A stretch of DNA of 64,000 nucleotides from Exiguobacterium acetylicum (GCF_022170825.1 NZ_CP081878.1:1700001-1764000), one strand, 5' to 3'. Positions 9,083 through 17,097 are shown, counted from the first letter of the stretch. Numbers and translations: made by a program. Notes: generated from the sequence alone by a model not told the origin.

Positions 9083-9116
9083 AAGGAGCATCCAGTCAAT
9101 CGACCGGATGCTCCTT
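9083..9116. terminator. Bidirectional hairpin terminator
   Basis: Eleven-bp inverted repeat (AAGGAGCATCC at 9083-9093 and complement at 9106-9116) between the convergent DUF3169 gene and the small gene ending at 9126. No long T tract after it on the + strand, but TTTTT-rich sequence follows on the - strand. Confidence 0.6.
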
Positions 9117-9125
9117 GACATGCCT

Positions 9126-9275
9126 TCAAAAATCACGATGATTTTGTTGCTGATGGACGTCGTGCTGGTTCAGCGTATACTCCTGATCGTCGAGCGAACG
9201 ATGTTTCGACTGACTGCGCGCTGAAATGAACCAGACGACTCCACCGACGGCGAGAAAAATAGCAATGAAGATCAT
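9126..9275 (-). CDS. Small membrane protein, 49 residues
   Basis: ATG at 9273-9275 is preceded by a strong ribosome binding site (AAAGGAGGGTGTCT). The product has an N-terminal hydrophobic segment of about 17 residues (IFIAIFLAVGGVVWFI) and a hydrophilic, His/Gln-rich tail ending at residue 49. Such single-span proteins are common in Bacillales; no function is known. The strong translation signal and the terminator shared with the convergent DUF3169 gene make it a real gene despite its length. Confidence 0.7.
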   Translation of the reverse strand: MIFIAIFLAVGGVVWFISARSQSKHRSLDDQEYTLNQHDVHQQQNHRDF

Positions 9276-9375
9276 AGACACCCTCCTTTAGATTCCTTTT
9301 TTACTTTATTCTTCCAACACTCTTGATTTTCCTTTACGATGAGATAGAAGATTCAAATATATAGGGGGCGATAGG

Positions 9376-9558
9376 ATGTTTGGTAAAGAACCAACATGCA
9401 TTCATTGTGGCAAAACGATCGAAGGAAACGAAAAAGTCTACATTCAAATGCGTTATCCAAAACATCGTGGGATGACGGAAGTAAAAGCTTACTTAAAAAG
9501 CGAAGGGCGTTTCATCTGTGAAAAATGCTTCGCTGAAAAGACGGAGTCAAAGGAGTAA
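9376..9558 (+). CDS. Small zinc-ribbon protein, 60 residues
   Basis: Two CxxC pairs (CIHC at residues 9-12 and CEKC at about 49-52) form a probable zinc ribbon. The middle contains a conserved-looking RYPKHRGMTEVKAYL stretch. Similar small Bacillus proteins are sometimes mislabelled as iron-hydroxamate transporter parts; nothing here supports transport. ATG is preceded by AGGGGGCG. The next gene begins 6 bases after its stop, so the two are probably an operon. Confidence 0.75.
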   Translation: MFGKEPTCIHCGKTIEGNEKVYIQMRYPKHRGMTEVKAYLKSEGRFICEKCFAEKTESKE

Positions 9559-9564
9559 GCACCC

Positions 9565-10428
9565 ATGAACTTAAACGAGAGTACGGTTTTGATTACAGGG
9601 ATGACTGGGACGCTTGGCTCACGTGTCGCACGTCGCGTCCTAAAAGAAGCGCGTGAAGTTCGAGGACTCTATCGTTCACAGGAACAAGCGAATCAAGATT
9701 CATTAAATGACGTGATTCCAATCATCGGTGAGCTTGGTAATCCGGTTTCGCTTCTTGCAGCATTACAAGGCGTTGATCTGTTGATTCATTGCGCTGCCTA
9801 CCTTGGAGATGATGCCGACTTAGCGCATGAAGCAAACGTCACAGGTGTGAAACATCTCGCCGATGCTGCGACAAAAGCTGGTGTCAAGCGCATCATACAT
9901 ATCTCGACGACTTCCGTTTACGGGGAAGTGGTGCGTGGACACTTTACAGAAACATCACCGTTACCAGCATCAAAACATGTCTACATCCACACGAAGCAAG
10001 AATCCGAGCGACTGTTACAAGAGCATACGCCACAGTCTGAATTGGTCATCCTACGACCAGGATCGATTTGTGCCGAGGCACAATCCTACTGGGGAGATCG
10101 ACAAGTCGAGCGGATGAAAGCGGCAGACCTCATTACTTGGGTACACCCAGAAGACGTCGTTCCTTGGGTCCACACGGATAACCTAGCCGAGATGATTGTT
10201 CTTGCTGCGACAAATGCGCAGGACGGGGATATCTTCAATGCGATCGATGCCAATCTGCCAGAAGCAGAATTTCGCATGAAATTGATTGTAGCGAGTGGCA
10301 AACCGGTTCAAACACCAGACCGTTCAGCGGAACAAGCGACATTTTCGAACGATCGGATCAAACAACTCGGGTATGTTCCGATTCGTACTCCTGAATCCAC
10401 TGTTGAACATCTAGTCAAGTCGTTTTAA
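9565..10428 (+). CDS. NAD(P)-dependent epimerase/dehydratase-like protein (extended SDR)
   Basis: A 287-residue Rossmann-fold enzyme. The N-terminal nucleotide-binding motif is TGMTGTLG (TGxxGxxG, residues 11-18), the catalytic serine region HISTTSVYG is near residue 115 and YIHTK (YxxxK) near residue 143. Members reduce or epimerise nucleotide sugars, or act on 3-beta-hydroxysteroid-like substrates; the real substrate is unknown. Starts 6 bases after the zinc-ribbon gene. Confidence 0.87.
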   Translation: MNLNESTVLITGMTGTLGSRVARRVLKEAREVRGLYRSQEQANQDSLNDVIPIIGELGNPVSLLAALQGVDLLIHCAAYLGDDADLAHEANVTGVKHLADAATKAGVKRIIHISTTSVYGEVVRGHFTETSPLPASKHVYIHTKQESERLLQEHTPQSELVILRPGSICAEAQSYWGDRQVERMKAADLITWVHPEDVVPWVHTDNLAEMIVLAATNAQDGDIFNAIDANLPEAEFRMKLIVASGKPVQTPDRSAEQATFSNDRIKQLGYVPIRTPESTVEHLVKSF

Positions 10429-10433
10429 TAACA

Positions 10434-10469
10434 AAAGAGGCATTGAATCGAATGATTCAGTGCCTCTTT
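10434..10469. terminator. Bidirectional rho-independent terminator
   Basis: Sixteen-bp stem with one G-T pair (10434-10449 against 10454-10469), 4-base loop GAAT, A-rich before and CTTT/T-rich after, between convergent genes ending at 10428 and 10477. Confidence 0.88.
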
Positions 10470-10476
10470 CTTATGA

Positions 10477-11475
10477 TCATCTTGCCAACATCCACTTGAT
10501 CCAGAGATTCCGGTCGTGTACTTGTAGTTCCTTTATCGTTAAAAGGACTTGTTCTGTTCCAAGCACTCGTTCCGCTTCAGGTATACCATCTTTCCCGAGT
10601 GAGCGATCCAGATTAAATTTCAGCCAGTCCAACTTCCCTTGTACACTGATGTCAATGACGTATATCCAGTCAACGATAGGCAAAGATTGTTCTGTTTGAT
10701 AGCCGTCAAAGAAAGCAGAAAATCGATCAGAGTCCAATGTATCATCTCCACGTTTCGACCAATAACAGGCGGTTTCAAATGCGTCGACTGCGCGATGGAT
10801 CAACCCAGCAGACTCCCAGTCGATCAAGACCGGACCATTCATTGTCCAGAGAACATTTTTCGGATCGAGATCACGATGGCTGACGATCCAATCTGTAGGT
10901 AGTTGCAGTCTCGCTTCTTGTGCTAATCGCTCCAGTCGTTGCAGCTGTTCCTGCTCATCCATGAGTATATAAAGCCATTCTGATTGCTGTCGCTTCCCTT
11001 CTTCTATGTAACCGTTCCAATCGATTGGCACACTGGAGGTATCTGGCTTTGAAAAGCCAGTCGTCGCCATAGAAAGACCGTGTAACCGTCCTAATTGAAC
11101 TCCGATATGTCGTGCATGTATCGGTCGAATTTGTTCAGTTGATAACGTCTTGCCATCGACCCAATCAAACAAAAGGTAATCAGAGCCGTCAATCGTCTGC
11201 ACCGCTTGATCGTTGACGCAGCGTGCTGGTAATGCTTCTAAGTAAAGCGACGCTTGCATCGCAACGTCTTCAGACAACTTAAAGTTGTTTCGTGCTTCAG
11301 GACGTCGCATGATTTCTGGATTTAATCGCTTTAAGACGTAAGATTCTGTCGTTGTCCGAAGTTGCCACGTCTCGTGCAAAAGACCACCCGTCAATCGGAC
11401 AGGTTCACTGATCGATTGTCCTACTGAAAATCGTTCACAAATCAAATCTAATGCTAGTTGCATCATATTCTCCAT
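10477..11475 (-). CDS. Phosphotransferase, APH/choline kinase-like
   Basis: A 332-residue kinase-fold protein. The catalytic loop is HRDLDPKN near residue 200 (HxDxxxxN) and the metal-binding LIDWE follows about 15 residues on. An upstream extension of the frame to 11529 is open, but the ATG at 11473-11475 has an AGGAGT site 7 bases away, which decides the start. It phosphorylates a small molecule; whether an aminoglycoside, homoserine, or sugar cannot be told. Divergent from a VOC gene. Confidence 0.85.
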   Translation of the reverse strand: MENMMQLALDLICERFSVGQSISEPVRLTGGLLHETWQLRTTTESYVLKRLNPEIMRRPEARNNFKLSEDVAMQASLYLEALPARCVNDQAVQTIDGSDYLLFDWVDGKTLSTEQIRPIHARHIGVQLGRLHGLSMATTGFSKPDTSSVPIDWNGYIEEGKRQQSEWLYILMDEQEQLQRLERLAQEARLQLPTDWIVSHRDLDPKNVLWTMNGPVLIDWESAGLIHRAVDAFETACYWSKRGDDTLDSDRFSAFFDGYQTEQSLPIVDWIYVIDISVQGKLDWLKFNLDRSLGKDGIPEAERVLGTEQVLLTIKELQVHDRNLWIKWMLAR

Positions 11476-11552
11476 TTCGATTACTCCTACTGATCCGTGA
11501 AATGCTACACTAGTTTTGCATGATTTCATTGAACAGGAAGGAAGGTTTTAGT

Positions 11553-11954
11553 ATGAAACAAATTCACCACATCTGTATTCAGACGACGGATTACGTCGCA
11601 TCTAAACAATTTTATGAACAGCTTGGCTTCTCACTCGTTCAGGAATCGCCAGGGTTTCATGACCGCGCCTTTAACAGTTGGTTACGTCTCGGTGACTTCT
11701 ATATCGAGTTACAAACACCAAAATCCGGTCAACCGTTCACCGATTACACGAAACAAGCGGCGGGTCCCGTCCACTTCGCCCTTTATGTTGACGACTTGCA
11801 AGAGGAAGTAACACGACTGGAACAACTCGGTATGCCATTTTTACCGAAACACGGTGGCAACATCTATTTCGTCGTCGATGGATATCTGAGTAAATTAAAA
11901 GCACCGGAAGGAACGATCATTGAATTGCGCGATACATTTGCGATTGAGAGCTAA
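11553..11954 (+). CDS. VOC family protein (glyoxalase/dioxygenase superfamily)
   Basis: A 133-residue single VOC domain pair. Likely metal ligands are His5 in the first strand (IHHICIQT), the glutamate in YIELQ, the histidine in VHFALYV and the glutamate in IIELRDT. The start is ATG 11553, behind GGAAGGAAGG; an upstream in-frame start at 11520 lacks such a site. Substrate unknown. Confidence 0.83.
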   Translation: MKQIHHICIQTTDYVASKQFYEQLGFSLVQESPGFHDRAFNSWLRLGDFYIELQTPKSGQPFTDYTKQAAGPVHFALYVDDLQEEVTRLEQLGMPFLPKHGGNIYFVVDGYLSKLKAPEGTIIELRDTFAIES

Positions 11955-11994
11955 ATTTTCCAAATATTATTTTTCTGATTTTAAATCGTTAATT

Positions 11995-12030
11995 GAAATA
12001 GGAATGGATGACTCTATCCATTCCTATTTC
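11995..12030. terminator. Bidirectional rho-independent terminator
   Basis: Perfect 15-bp inverted repeat (GAAATAGGAATGGAT and complement) with 6-base loop GACTCT, between convergent genes ending at 11954 and 12079. Confidence 0.85.
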
Positions 12031-12078
12031 CCGTTCGTTTCATATGTATTCTGCTTCAGTCAACTTCCCTTACATCTT

Positions 12079-12432
12079 TCACATCTTTCGATTTACATAA
12101 AGTAATGCGACTGGAAAGAACAGAACTTGTCCGCCTATTGCTAGTAACAAAGCAAGCTGAATATCTTGAATGATCGACAGATTAACGAGAACCAAGATCA
12201 AAAAAAGATATCCGATACTTACGAGATAAGCGATATGTCCACTACGGATTTTAATCGTTCCTTGACGCTCATCATACGGATCCGTTGGCGAGAATACCGT
12301 TCCTGTGATACGTGACGTGACACCTGCTAGAATCATGATGGTTCCGAGAGTTTTTGCCGCAGGATCCGTCATCGTTAAGTACATACCTACTCCTATTAAT
12401 AGGATATCTAGTAACACATTGACTCGTTTCAT
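12079..12432 (-). CDS. Small polytopic membrane protein paired with Xre regulator
   Basis: A 117-residue protein with four hydrophobic segments (about residues 5-22, 26-44, 66-84 and 92-113). No family recognised with certainty. Its ATG overlaps the stop of the upstream Xre gene by 4 bases. The arrangement copies that at 8180-9081, where a small Xre regulator also heads a membrane protein gene. Confidence 0.75.
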   Translation of the reverse strand: MKRVNVLLDILLIGVGMYLTMTDPAAKTLGTIMILAGVTSRITGTVFSPTDPYDERQGTIKIRSGHIAYLVSIGYLFLILVLVNLSIIQDIQLALLLAIGGQVLFFPVALLYVNRKM

Positions 12433-12644
12433 TGTGCTCCCTCCTCGTTCGTTCGATTCGGTGTAAAAATGTCTTCGATTCGCCGATCAAACAAATCAGC
12501 CAGTGCAAAAGCGAGGTCGAGTGACGGATTGTACCGCTCTTTTTCGATGGAAATGACCGTCTGACGCGACACATGCAATCGTTTTGCCAGTTCGCCTTGC
12601 GACCAGCCTCGACCTTCGCGCATCTCCTTGACCTTATTTTTCAT
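12429..12644 (-). CDS. Xre-family helix-turn-helix regulator
   Basis: A 71-residue HTH protein (GELAKRLHVSRQTVISIEK at about residues 17-36). It is a paralogue of the regulator at 8180: the two share the same length and the pattern SRQT...IE...PSL...IEDIF. Typical of the YgzD/YozG-like group that controls a neighbouring membrane protein. Its start is supported by GAGGTGG, and a good sigma-A promoter lies just upstream. Confidence 0.9.
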   Translation of the reverse strand: MKNKVKEMREGRGWSQGELAKRLHVSRQTVISIEKERYNPSLDLAFALADLFDRRIEDIFTPNRTNEEGAQ

Positions 12645-12664
12645 GGTTCCACCTCGCTTATTCC

Positions 12665-12694
12665 ACTATATGTAAATAACGCATTACCTGTCAA
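12665..12694 (-). promoter_or_regulatory. Sigma-A-type promoter of the Xre/membrane protein operon
   Basis: On the minus strand TTGACA (12694-12689) is followed after 18 bases by TATAGT (12670-12665), 20 bases before the Xre ATG. Confidence 0.6.
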
Positions 12695-12707
12695 GTTTCC
12701 TTTACAC

Positions 12708-13158
12708 TCACTTTAACCGCTCCCACATGATATACCGATCGTCGCTCCCAATCTGAATCAATCCCGCTTTTTCGAGCACCCGGATCGATGCTTGATTCGT
12801 CAAATCCGTCTTTGCCAGTACAGCCTTCACTTCGGTTTCGTCGAACACCCAATCAATCAATGCTCGGACGGCTTCCGTCGCAAAACCTCGATTGTGAAAC
12901 GCTGGTAACAATCCATAACCAATTTCGATTGCTTGTCGCGAGTCTGGTTTCCCTTTAAATCCAATGTCGCCGACTACCTGCCCGTCTTTTGTCATGACGA
13001 GCCAGCTTCCCCAGTACAGCATCGATGGATCTGACGCGAGTAACGTCAAGTGATGCTGAACTTCAGGTCCGTTCTCGTATTGCTGTTGTTGTAAACGCGT
13101 TACGTCCTTCGCTGTGCACGGATGAACCGTCAATCGTTCTGTTTGAAGGGTTACCATC
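12708..13158 (-). CDS. GNAT family N-acetyltransferase
   Basis: A 150-residue GNAT with the RimJ-like opening LQTERLTVHPC, the acetyl-CoA binding region around residues 90-110 (HNRGFATEAVRALIDW) and the ASIRVLEKAG motif near residue 128. Start chosen at 13158 because AGGAGA is 8 bases upstream; the frame stays open further upstream without a ribosome binding site. It is the last gene of the MarR operon, 18 bases after the DUF3147-like gene. Acceptor unknown. Confidence 0.88.
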
Positions 13159-13176
13159 GCTTTCTCTCCTTTTTCA

Positions 13177-13521
13177 TTACGTCTGCCACCACTGTTGTAG
13201 ATAACGTTGAACATACCAACAGACGATAAAAAAACTCGTTGCACCGAGTATACTGTAAAACACAGGAATCCCTAAGCGAATGAGCCAATACAAGACAGCT
13301 AGCAATAAAAATGTCGCCGGTAACCCGAGTAACACACTCTTTAAAAATGTACTGAGCTCGGTCCGTTCACTTCCTTGTTTGACGAGCCAGGCGAAACTGA
13401 TCAGACTAACGACCGGCAACGCGGACAATACGCCACCTAGGGACGGTGAACGACGGGCGACTTCGGTAACGAGACCGATGACCACTGCGCTTGACAATAC
13501 CTTAACGAGAAAAGCAATCAT
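13177..13521 (-). CDS. DUF3147-like membrane protein
   Basis: A 114-residue protein with four hydrophobic segments and the SPSLGGVLSALPVVSLISF stretch that marks the DUF3147 family. Function unknown; the family is similar in size to small multidrug resistance-type proteins but I see no active-site glutamate. ATG 13521 has GGAGG 6 bases upstream. It starts inside the marR gene (20-bp overlap), so expression follows the regulator. Confidence 0.8.
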   Translation of the reverse strand: MIAFLVKVLSSAVVIGLVTEVARRSPSLGGVLSALPVVSLISFAWLVKQGSERTELSTFLKSVLLGLPATFLLLAVLYWLIRLGIPVFYSILGATSFFIVCWYVQRYLQQWWQT

Positions 13522-13906
13522 CTGCAGCCTCCCGCAATAATCGAAACGCCTGTTCAATCGTCTGTTGGTCTGTTTTTGTCATCGTAGCAAGCACTCGATT
13601 CAACCGTTCAGGATCAAGTTCTGTATGACGCCGAACGACTGCGTCTCCGTCGTTTGTTAAACCAATCGTTACTTGACGTTGATCTTCCGGATTCCGTTTT
13701 TTTTCGATATAACCTAATTTCTCCAACTTTTTGACGTGCTCGGACGTCGTATTATGTGAGAGGCGAAATGCCTCTGCAATCTCCTTGATCGTCGGATTCG
13801 TCGTAAATTGAATGTGTTGAAGAATACGTACACTCTGGTGAGATAGATTTTCCTCGAATCTTGGATGTAGTTGATAATAGATTTTTGCAAAGTCAGATGA
13901 AATCAT
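13502..13906 (-). CDS. MarR family transcriptional regulator
   Basis: A 134-residue winged-helix protein (TIKEIAEAFRLSHNTTSEHVKKLEKLGYI recognition helix region at about residues 38-66, wing RNPEDQRQVTIGLT). It has no cysteine of the OhrR type near the N-terminus. It heads the operon marR, DUF3147, GNAT and faces the lipoprotein gene across a perfect palindrome at 13935-13959, which is very likely its operator. Confidence 0.92.
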   Translation of the reverse strand: MISSDFAKIYYQLHPRFEENLSHQSVRILQHIQFTTNPTIKEIAEAFRLSHNTTSEHVKKLEKLGYIEKKRNPEDQRQVTIGLTNDGDAVVRRHTELDPERLNRVLATMTKTDQQTIEQAFRLLREAADDCFSR

Positions 13907-13934
13907 TATGCTCCTCCTTATATCGTATAAAACG

Positions 13935-13959
13935 AATATATCGTAAATTACGATATATT
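13935..13959. promoter_or_regulatory. Perfect palindrome, probable MarR operator
   Basis: AATATATCGTA (13935-13945), spacer AAT, and the exact complement at 13949-13959. A further partial copy, ATATCGTATAAAACG, lies next to it at about 13919-13934. Located between divergent marR (start 13906) and the lipoprotein gene (start 13982). Confidence 0.72.
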
Positions 13960-13981
13960 AATAGAGAAAGAGGTGTATTTC

Positions 13982-14337
13982 ATGAAAAACATGTCAGCGA
14001 CTATAGGAATAGTTGCGCTTTGTCTCAGCGGATGCCAACCGGAAACCACGGCTTCGACGACGGACCTGATCGCCGCTGAAGTCATTGAACAAGATCAGGA
14101 CGTCATCCGCTTGAACGATCGCATTTACCGACTAGACCAGGTAGTAACCGTCTCGAATCTCTCCTTAACACCTGGTCCACGTATCAAAAAATAGCAGCCG
14201 AAAAGACACTCCAGGACAGCATGGCGAATCGACATAAGAGCGGCACCGTCATCTATCAAGAAAAAGATGATACGATGTTTCTATATGTGCAGCGAAACAA
14301 GACCTGGTATCGCTATCAATCCATTCCTAAAGGATGA
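13982..14337 (+). pseudogene. Small lipoprotein gene with an apparent frameshift
   Basis: The first part, 13982-14194, encodes 70 residues: a lipoprotein signal (MKNMSATIGIVALCLSGC, lipobox LSGC) and a mature start that ends at a TAG. In the -1 frame, open from before 14101 to the TGA at 14335-14337, a well-formed protein segment continues (for example TWSTYQKIAAEKTLQ and KTWYRYQSIPKG). Joining the frames at about 14150-14165 would give about 118 residues. The second part ends just before the ribosome binding site of the next gene, as in an operon. Likely a one-base loss, a sequencing error, or less likely programmed frameshifting. Confidence 0.65.
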
Positions 14338-14349
14338 GGAGGAAGACAG

Positions 14350-15117
14350 ATGCAGTATCCAACGACATTTGGCACGAAAAATGGCTACATCCACAATCCA
14401 ACTTCCGCTGAAGCGATTCCTGTCCGTTATCATACCGTGATTCGAAACGTCGTCGCCTATGTACAAACCTTATCCGCATTTCATGGAGTATACTTGTATG
14501 GCAGCGTTGCAAAAGGAACGGCGCGTCCCTTTAAATCCGATCTCGATTTTACACTGATTTTGACAGAACCGTTGACGGAAGAAGAACACATGCAGTTAGA
14601 TGAACGGACGGAACATTGGTTGACGAACTATCCATTCGTCACCAAAATCGATTATGACATCGGTCTGCTTGGCGACGTCATACGGGATGACGAAGCACTT
14701 CGCTGGGGCGTCTGGTTGAAATCCATCAACTTATTTCTTGCAGGTGAAAATCTACAATCTCGATTTCCGTCCCTTCGTCCGTCACGTGCTCTTGGCTTCG
14801 CGTTAAACGGTGGGCTATGCGCGCAGTTGAGGTCTGATCTATCACGTCTAGAGAAGGGGCAAGTCACCTTGCTTGATTCGGATTCGATCGTAAAACGGAT
14901 TGTTCGGAGCACCTATCACCTCATCTTAGAGGAAGATCAAAGCTTCGTGCATGACCTAGAGACACTCCGTTCGATTCTGCTTCATTATTTTCCTGACGAA
15001 CCCCGTCTTTTATCACTGTTCGCCGCTTACGATACACAACAGATCGTTTCGCAAGAGGACGTCCGCTACTTTGTAGACTGGTTCACGTCTCGAATGCCGG
15101 ACGAATCAATCCTTTAA
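14350..15117 (+). CDS. Nucleotidyltransferase-domain protein (minimal NTase, aminoglycoside adenylyltransferase-like)
   Basis: A 255-residue protein. The polymerase-beta-type motif GSVAKGTARPFKSDLDFTL (GS...SDxD, about residues 52-70) is complete and the third acidic residue may be KIDYD near residue 100. The C-terminal 120 residues are helical, as in ANT-type enzymes. It should transfer a nucleotide to a small molecule; resistance function is possible but unproven. GGAGGAAGACAG precedes the ATG, which is 12 bases after the broken lipoprotein gene. The end overlaps the convergent methyltransferase by 12 bases. Confidence 0.85.
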   Translation: MQYPTTFGTKNGYIHNPTSAEAIPVRYHTVIRNVVAYVQTLSAFHGVYLYGSVAKGTARPFKSDLDFTLILTEPLTEEEHMQLDERTEHWLTNYPFVTKIDYDIGLLGDVIRDDEALRWGVWLKSINLFLAGENLQSRFPSLRPSRALGFALNGGLCAQLRSDLSRLEKGQVTLLDSDSIVKRIVRSTYHLILEEDQSFVHDLETLRSILLHYFPDEPRLLSLFAAYDTQQIVSQEDVRYFVDWFTSRMPDESIL

Positions 15118-15816
15118 TCGGAACAACCCTGTCCACAGTCCAGCATGACCAAATAATGCCTCTGGATTGTCGACGGGTTTCATCTCCGTTAGTTCGATCA
15201 CGTCGAACGCATCAAATATGGCAAGTAATCGCTCTTTCGTATAACCGAGTCCACCTTGGAGACTGTTCTCTTGATAAACTTCCCAGTCCGTCAACGTCGC
15301 CCCACCAAGCGGACCGCCCGCAACAAAACACGTCAATCCAAAATATCCACCTGGTCGTAACATCTCCTTCAGTCGCGTCAAGTACGTCAAACGTCGATGT
15401 GGCGCCATATGGTGAAAACAGCCGGAATCGTAAATGAAATCATATGTATTCTGTTCCGTCGTCTCTAGAAAATCTTGCTTTCGAAACGCAACATGCGCTC
15501 CAGTCTGATGCGCTTGTTCCGTTGCCCATTCTAACGCGGTTGCTGAAAGATCTAGTCCTGTCACCGAGAAACCGTGTGTTGCGAGATAGATCGCATTTCG
15601 CCCCGGTCCTGTTCCAAGGTCTAGTGCATCCCCCGATGAGATCCAGTCCTGTTCGACGTAGCGAACTAAGTTCTCATCAGGAATGTTCTTAAAAAACGGG
15701 ACCGGTTTCGTTCGATCTTCATAAAACTTGTCCCAAAACGGTCCTGGTTCACGCAGTCGCGCATCGAGCATCTTTAAAATATCTTCCATCGTATCAATCG
15801 TCTGTGTTTCTGTCAT
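15106..15816 (-). CDS. Class I SAM-dependent methyltransferase
   Basis: A 236-residue enzyme. SAM motif I is ALDLGTGPGRNAIYLA (about residues 61-76), the acidic loop SVTGLDLS follows, and motif IV-like YDFIYDSGCFHHM lies near residue 127. Similar to TehB/thiopurine-like methyltransferases that act on small molecules. A GGGGGAAATGATCA leader precedes the ATG. Its 3' end overlaps the convergent nucleotidyltransferase gene. Confidence 0.88.
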   Translation of the reverse strand: MTETQTIDTMEDILKMLDARLREPGPFWDKFYEDRTKPVPFFKNIPDENLVRYVEQDWISSGDALDLGTGPGRNAIYLATHGFSVTGLDLSATALEWATEQAHQTGAHVAFRKQDFLETTEQNTYDFIYDSGCFHHMAPHRRLTYLTRLKEMLRPGGYFGLTCFVAGGPLGGATLTDWEVYQENSLQGGLGYTKERLLAIFDAFDVIELTEMKPVDNPEALFGHAGLWTGLFRLKD

Positions 15817-15999
15817 TGATCATTTCCCCCTCTTTTCTTCTATAATATTGTATTCGCTTTCCCTCCCTTATTCTCCTGTATTTCCTGGATGAAAATGCTC
15901 CGTTTTTCTTACCTTACGATATTGTTAGTATGTTCTCGAAATCGCTCATGCTACACTAGCCTTTAATTGAAACAACCATTCAAAAGGGAGATATCTTGC

Positions 16000-16635
16000 A
16001 TGCGTCAACATCCGACTTCCACTTTTACCTTAGCAACGGATGAGAAGATCATCCGCTTGATTCAAGGTCTTCATCAAATGCACCATTCACCTATGAAAGC
16101 TACCCATTATCAAAAGTTAGCGGCTCAACTTCCTTACCCCTCTCTTGAAGAGATCAATGCACGATTCGGCTCGTGGGCACACCTGTTAGAGAAAGCAGGC
16201 ATCGTCAAGGCTTCTCACTTATCGACGAAAGAGCGGATGACGTTGAATCGCCCGGCTGCGGTCAAACGAACGAAACGGTGGTCGATCGAGGAGAGCGTCG
16301 CCTTTTATGTCGCACAAAAAGGAACGAACATGACGATTCGCTCCTACACGGAATTACGAGATTTGCACCCAGAGATGTTAAGTGCCAATACGATCATTCG
16401 TCGGTTCGGCACGTGGAAAAATGCTTTAGCACACTTCGACCTCACCTCGAACGGTTTCTTCACTGACCAAGACTGCCTAGAAGCACTCAAACAAGCTGCA
16501 GAAACACATGGACCACTACTGACGAGTCAGCAGTACGCCAAGTGGGCACGTGCGCACCAAGCTCCTTCACTGACATTATTAATTGAACGTTTTTCCAGTT
16601 GGCGCGAAGCTTTGCGTCGCCTTGATAGCGAATGA
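16000..16635 (+). CDS. Protein of three homing-endonuclease-associated repeats
   Basis: A 211-residue basic protein built almost wholly of three repeats of about 54 residues (about 13-66, 93-146 and 155-208). Each ends in the same signature, variants of RFGSWAHLLEKAG, RFGTWKNALAHF and RFSSWREALRRL. This is the homing endonuclease-associated/HNH repeat, a small DNA-binding helical module. No HNH or LAGLIDADG nuclease domain is present, so it is probably a DNA-binding protein rather than a nuclease. ATG 16000 follows GGGAG with a 9-base gap. Confidence 0.78.
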   Translation: MRQHPTSTFTLATDEKIIRLIQGLHQMHHSPMKATHYQKLAAQLPYPSLEEINARFGSWAHLLEKAGIVKASHLSTKERMTLNRPAAVKRTKRWSIEESVAFYVAQKGTNMTIRSYTELRDLHPEMLSANTIIRRFGTWKNALAHFDLTSNGFFTDQDCLEALKQAAETHGPLLTSQQYAKWARAHQAPSLTLLIERFSSWREALRRLDSE

Positions 16636-16682
16636 AAAGGATCGTGCCCGCTGATCATTTCGACGGGACACGATCCTTTTTG
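16635..16682. terminator. Bidirectional rho-independent terminator
   Basis: AAAAGGATCGTG (16635-16646) pairs with CACGATCCTTTT (16669-16680), with an inner CCG/CGG pairing, and is followed by more T. Lies between convergent genes ending at 16635 and 16684. Confidence 0.88.
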
Positions 16683-16683
16683 A

Positions 16684-17097
16684 TTATTGTTCTTGCAACC
16701 GTAGCAGTTCATGATCCTCTCCTTCAGCGCATTTACTTAACGTATAGATTACCTCTTGCTTCACGATCGCTTTATCGAGTTGCTGACAGACTTCATTCTT
16801 TCGATCGTCGTCTGTTGAACCGAACTGATCACGTGATGCATCAGACGAATACTGATACGTCTTGCCGTCATACTCGACGTCATACAAAATCGGATCTCCC
16901 TCGGTCGTGTAGGCTGTGATGCGAATCTGATCTGATTTTCCTTGCTTCGACTTCTTCAAAAAAGACTCGAATCGGTCGCTGTTCTCAACACCCTTCTGGA
17001 CGATGATGTCGCCGTTCTCCTTTGCCTCTTCCATCGTATACTTTCCACACCCTACTAAAAATAGGATACATAAAGCTAAACCGATCTTCCGCACCAA
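16684..17097 (-). CDS. DUF4362-like lipoprotein
   Basis: A 137-residue lipoprotein: signal peptide of 16 residues ending in the lipobox LVGC (Cys17), then a domain with NGDIIVQKG...RFESFLKKSKQGKSDQIRI and TAYTTEGDPILYDVEYDG, which matches the DUF4362 family of Bacillales. Anchored on the outer face of the membrane; function unknown. The start is TTG at 17095-17097 (or GTG at 17094); AGGAGT is 7 bases before the TTG. Confidence 0.82.
   Translation of the reverse strand: MVRKIGLALCILFLVGCGKYTMEEAKENGDIIVQKGVENSDRFESFLKKSKQGKSDQIRITAYTTEGDPILYDVEYDGKTYQYSSDASRDQFGSTDDDRKNEVCQQLDKAIVKQEVIYTLSKCAEGEDHELLRLQEQ

Noticed and set aside
10434-10469. Frequent long hairpins at gene ends as mobile repeat elements
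   Set aside because: Each has a different sequence, lies between convergent genes and has T/A tracts; they are terminators.
14221-14337. A separate small gene starting at ATG 14221
   Set aside because: Its ribosome binding site is poor and the -1 frame is open well upstream, which fits a frameshifted lipoprotein better.
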